Source: Caulobacteraceae bacterium (GTDB lineage: Bacteria > Pseudomonadota > Alphaproteobacteria > Caulobacterales > Caulobacteraceae). From it: a DNA stretch of 38,757 bases. The stretch lies in the NCBI GenBank assembly GCA_947456005.1, contig CANGRP010000002.1, positions 1 through 38,757 on the forward strand, in the 5' to 3' direction. Position 1 is the first letter of the stretch, and each line of letters starts with the position of its first letter. The translations under genes and the position numbers were made by a program. This document shows positions 38,568 to 38,757 of the stretch, piece by piece. A model generated the notes under the pieces. It searched no databases. It was not told where the DNA came from and worked only from the letters and a program-made list of their open reading frames with translations.

Positions 38568-38757
38568 TCAGGGCGCGTAGCTGGACCGGCCCTGGACGCC
38601 CCAGCGGCCGTCCTGAAGGGTCACGATGTAGATCGAGTCGAAGGCGCTGATCAGGCTCCCGTCCGGCCGGAAGCGGGCGAAGCGGGTGTCGAGCTGGACC
38701 TTGTCGGCGCCTGCGTGGATGACCTCTCTCCGGAGCCAGGCCGACCGTCCCCACTCC
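38568..38757 (-). CDS. NTF2/SnoaL-like protein, C-terminal fragment
   Basis: This frame has no start in the window, so it begins beyond 38757. The 62 residues visible end at stop 38568-38570. The end reads DGSLISAFDSIYIVTLQDGRWGVQGRSSYAP, in the style of NTF2-like/SnoaL proteins, where a final strand with GRW(G/R)VQ and a SS-x-AP end is common. A second frame starting within the window on the same strand looks like a shadow. The gap to the esterase ATG is 13 nt, so the two are likely in one operon. The full length and start cannot be known from this window. Confidence 0.7.
   Translation of the reverse strand, partial: EWGRSAWLRREVIHAGADKVQLDTRFARFRPDGSLISAFDSIYIVTLQDGRWGVQGRSSYAP

Noticed and set aside
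38551..38754. Small minus-strand frame at the right end
   Set aside because: The neighbouring frame on the same strand ends with an NTF2-like C-terminus, while this one is Arg/Pro-rich and featureless.

Overview
The window is GC-rich, gene-dense bacterial DNA from what looks like a free-living alphaproteobacterium, most likely Caulobacterales (Phenylobacterium/Caulobacter type). That placement is inference. It rests on the base composition, the TonB-receptor, P450, Baeyer-Villiger monooxygenase and carotenoid-oxygenase repertoire, GTTAACC motifs, and GC-rich palindromic intergenic repeats (1-168 and 20438-20517). I see no rRNA, tRNA, CRISPR array, transposase or phage gene. It reads as an accessory catabolic and transport part of a chromosome.

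Layout. 1-5516: palindromic repeats, a CYP153-type P450, a 910-aa TonB-dependent receptor closed by a strong terminator, and a phytanoyl-CoA dioxygenase-family protein. 5522-14494: small independent units, namely a membrane protein, an atypical SDR divergent from a LysR regulator, a tandem-domain lipoprotein divergent from a zinc alcohol dehydrogenase that is followed by a second LysR and a hotdog thioesterase, a carotenoid-cleavage-type oxygenase with a possible operator, an MGMT-like protein and a glyoxalase-fold protein. 14584-20328: a minus-strand transport block with an MHS-type MFS permease carrying a large periplasmic insertion, an overlapping dicarboxylate/amino-acid symporter, a TerC-family protein and a sodium:solute symporter. 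20527-22817: an overlapping pair, an exported parallel beta-helix protein and a diheme cytochrome c, a recurrent gene pair of unknown function. 22977-23837: an epoxide-hydrolase-like enzyme.

23845-28976 looks like a sugar or surface-modification island. It has a DegT/DnrJ aminotransferase overlapping a second PhyH-family oxygenase, a SPINDLY/OGT-like glycosyltransferase that has lost conserved Asp and His residues, and a divergent methyltransferase. 28999-31136 holds a small Xre-type regulator operon with two membrane proteins and a TraB/GumN protein. Its divergent promoter region carries two different sets of evenly arranged palindromes. 31238-35683 contains a Baeyer-Villiger monooxygenase broken by a single-base frameshift, a membrane-anchored sulfatase, and a GST-like protein whose start overlaps the sulfatase stop. 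The right end has DUF3429 and DoxX membrane proteins, an AcuI/YhdH reductase, an alpha/beta esterase, and the C-terminal end of an NTF2-like protein that runs off the window.

Taken together the genes suggest import and oxidation of hydrophobic or terpenoid/aromatic compounds (P450, TonB receptor, BVMO, carotenoid oxygenase, epoxide hydrolase, sulfatase, GST, AcuI), uptake of small acids, and a separate glycan-modification cluster. The items most worth following up are the beta-helix/diheme cytochrome pair, the multi-operator regulatory region at 29420-29553, and the DegT-PhyH-OGT-like-methyltransferase cluster.
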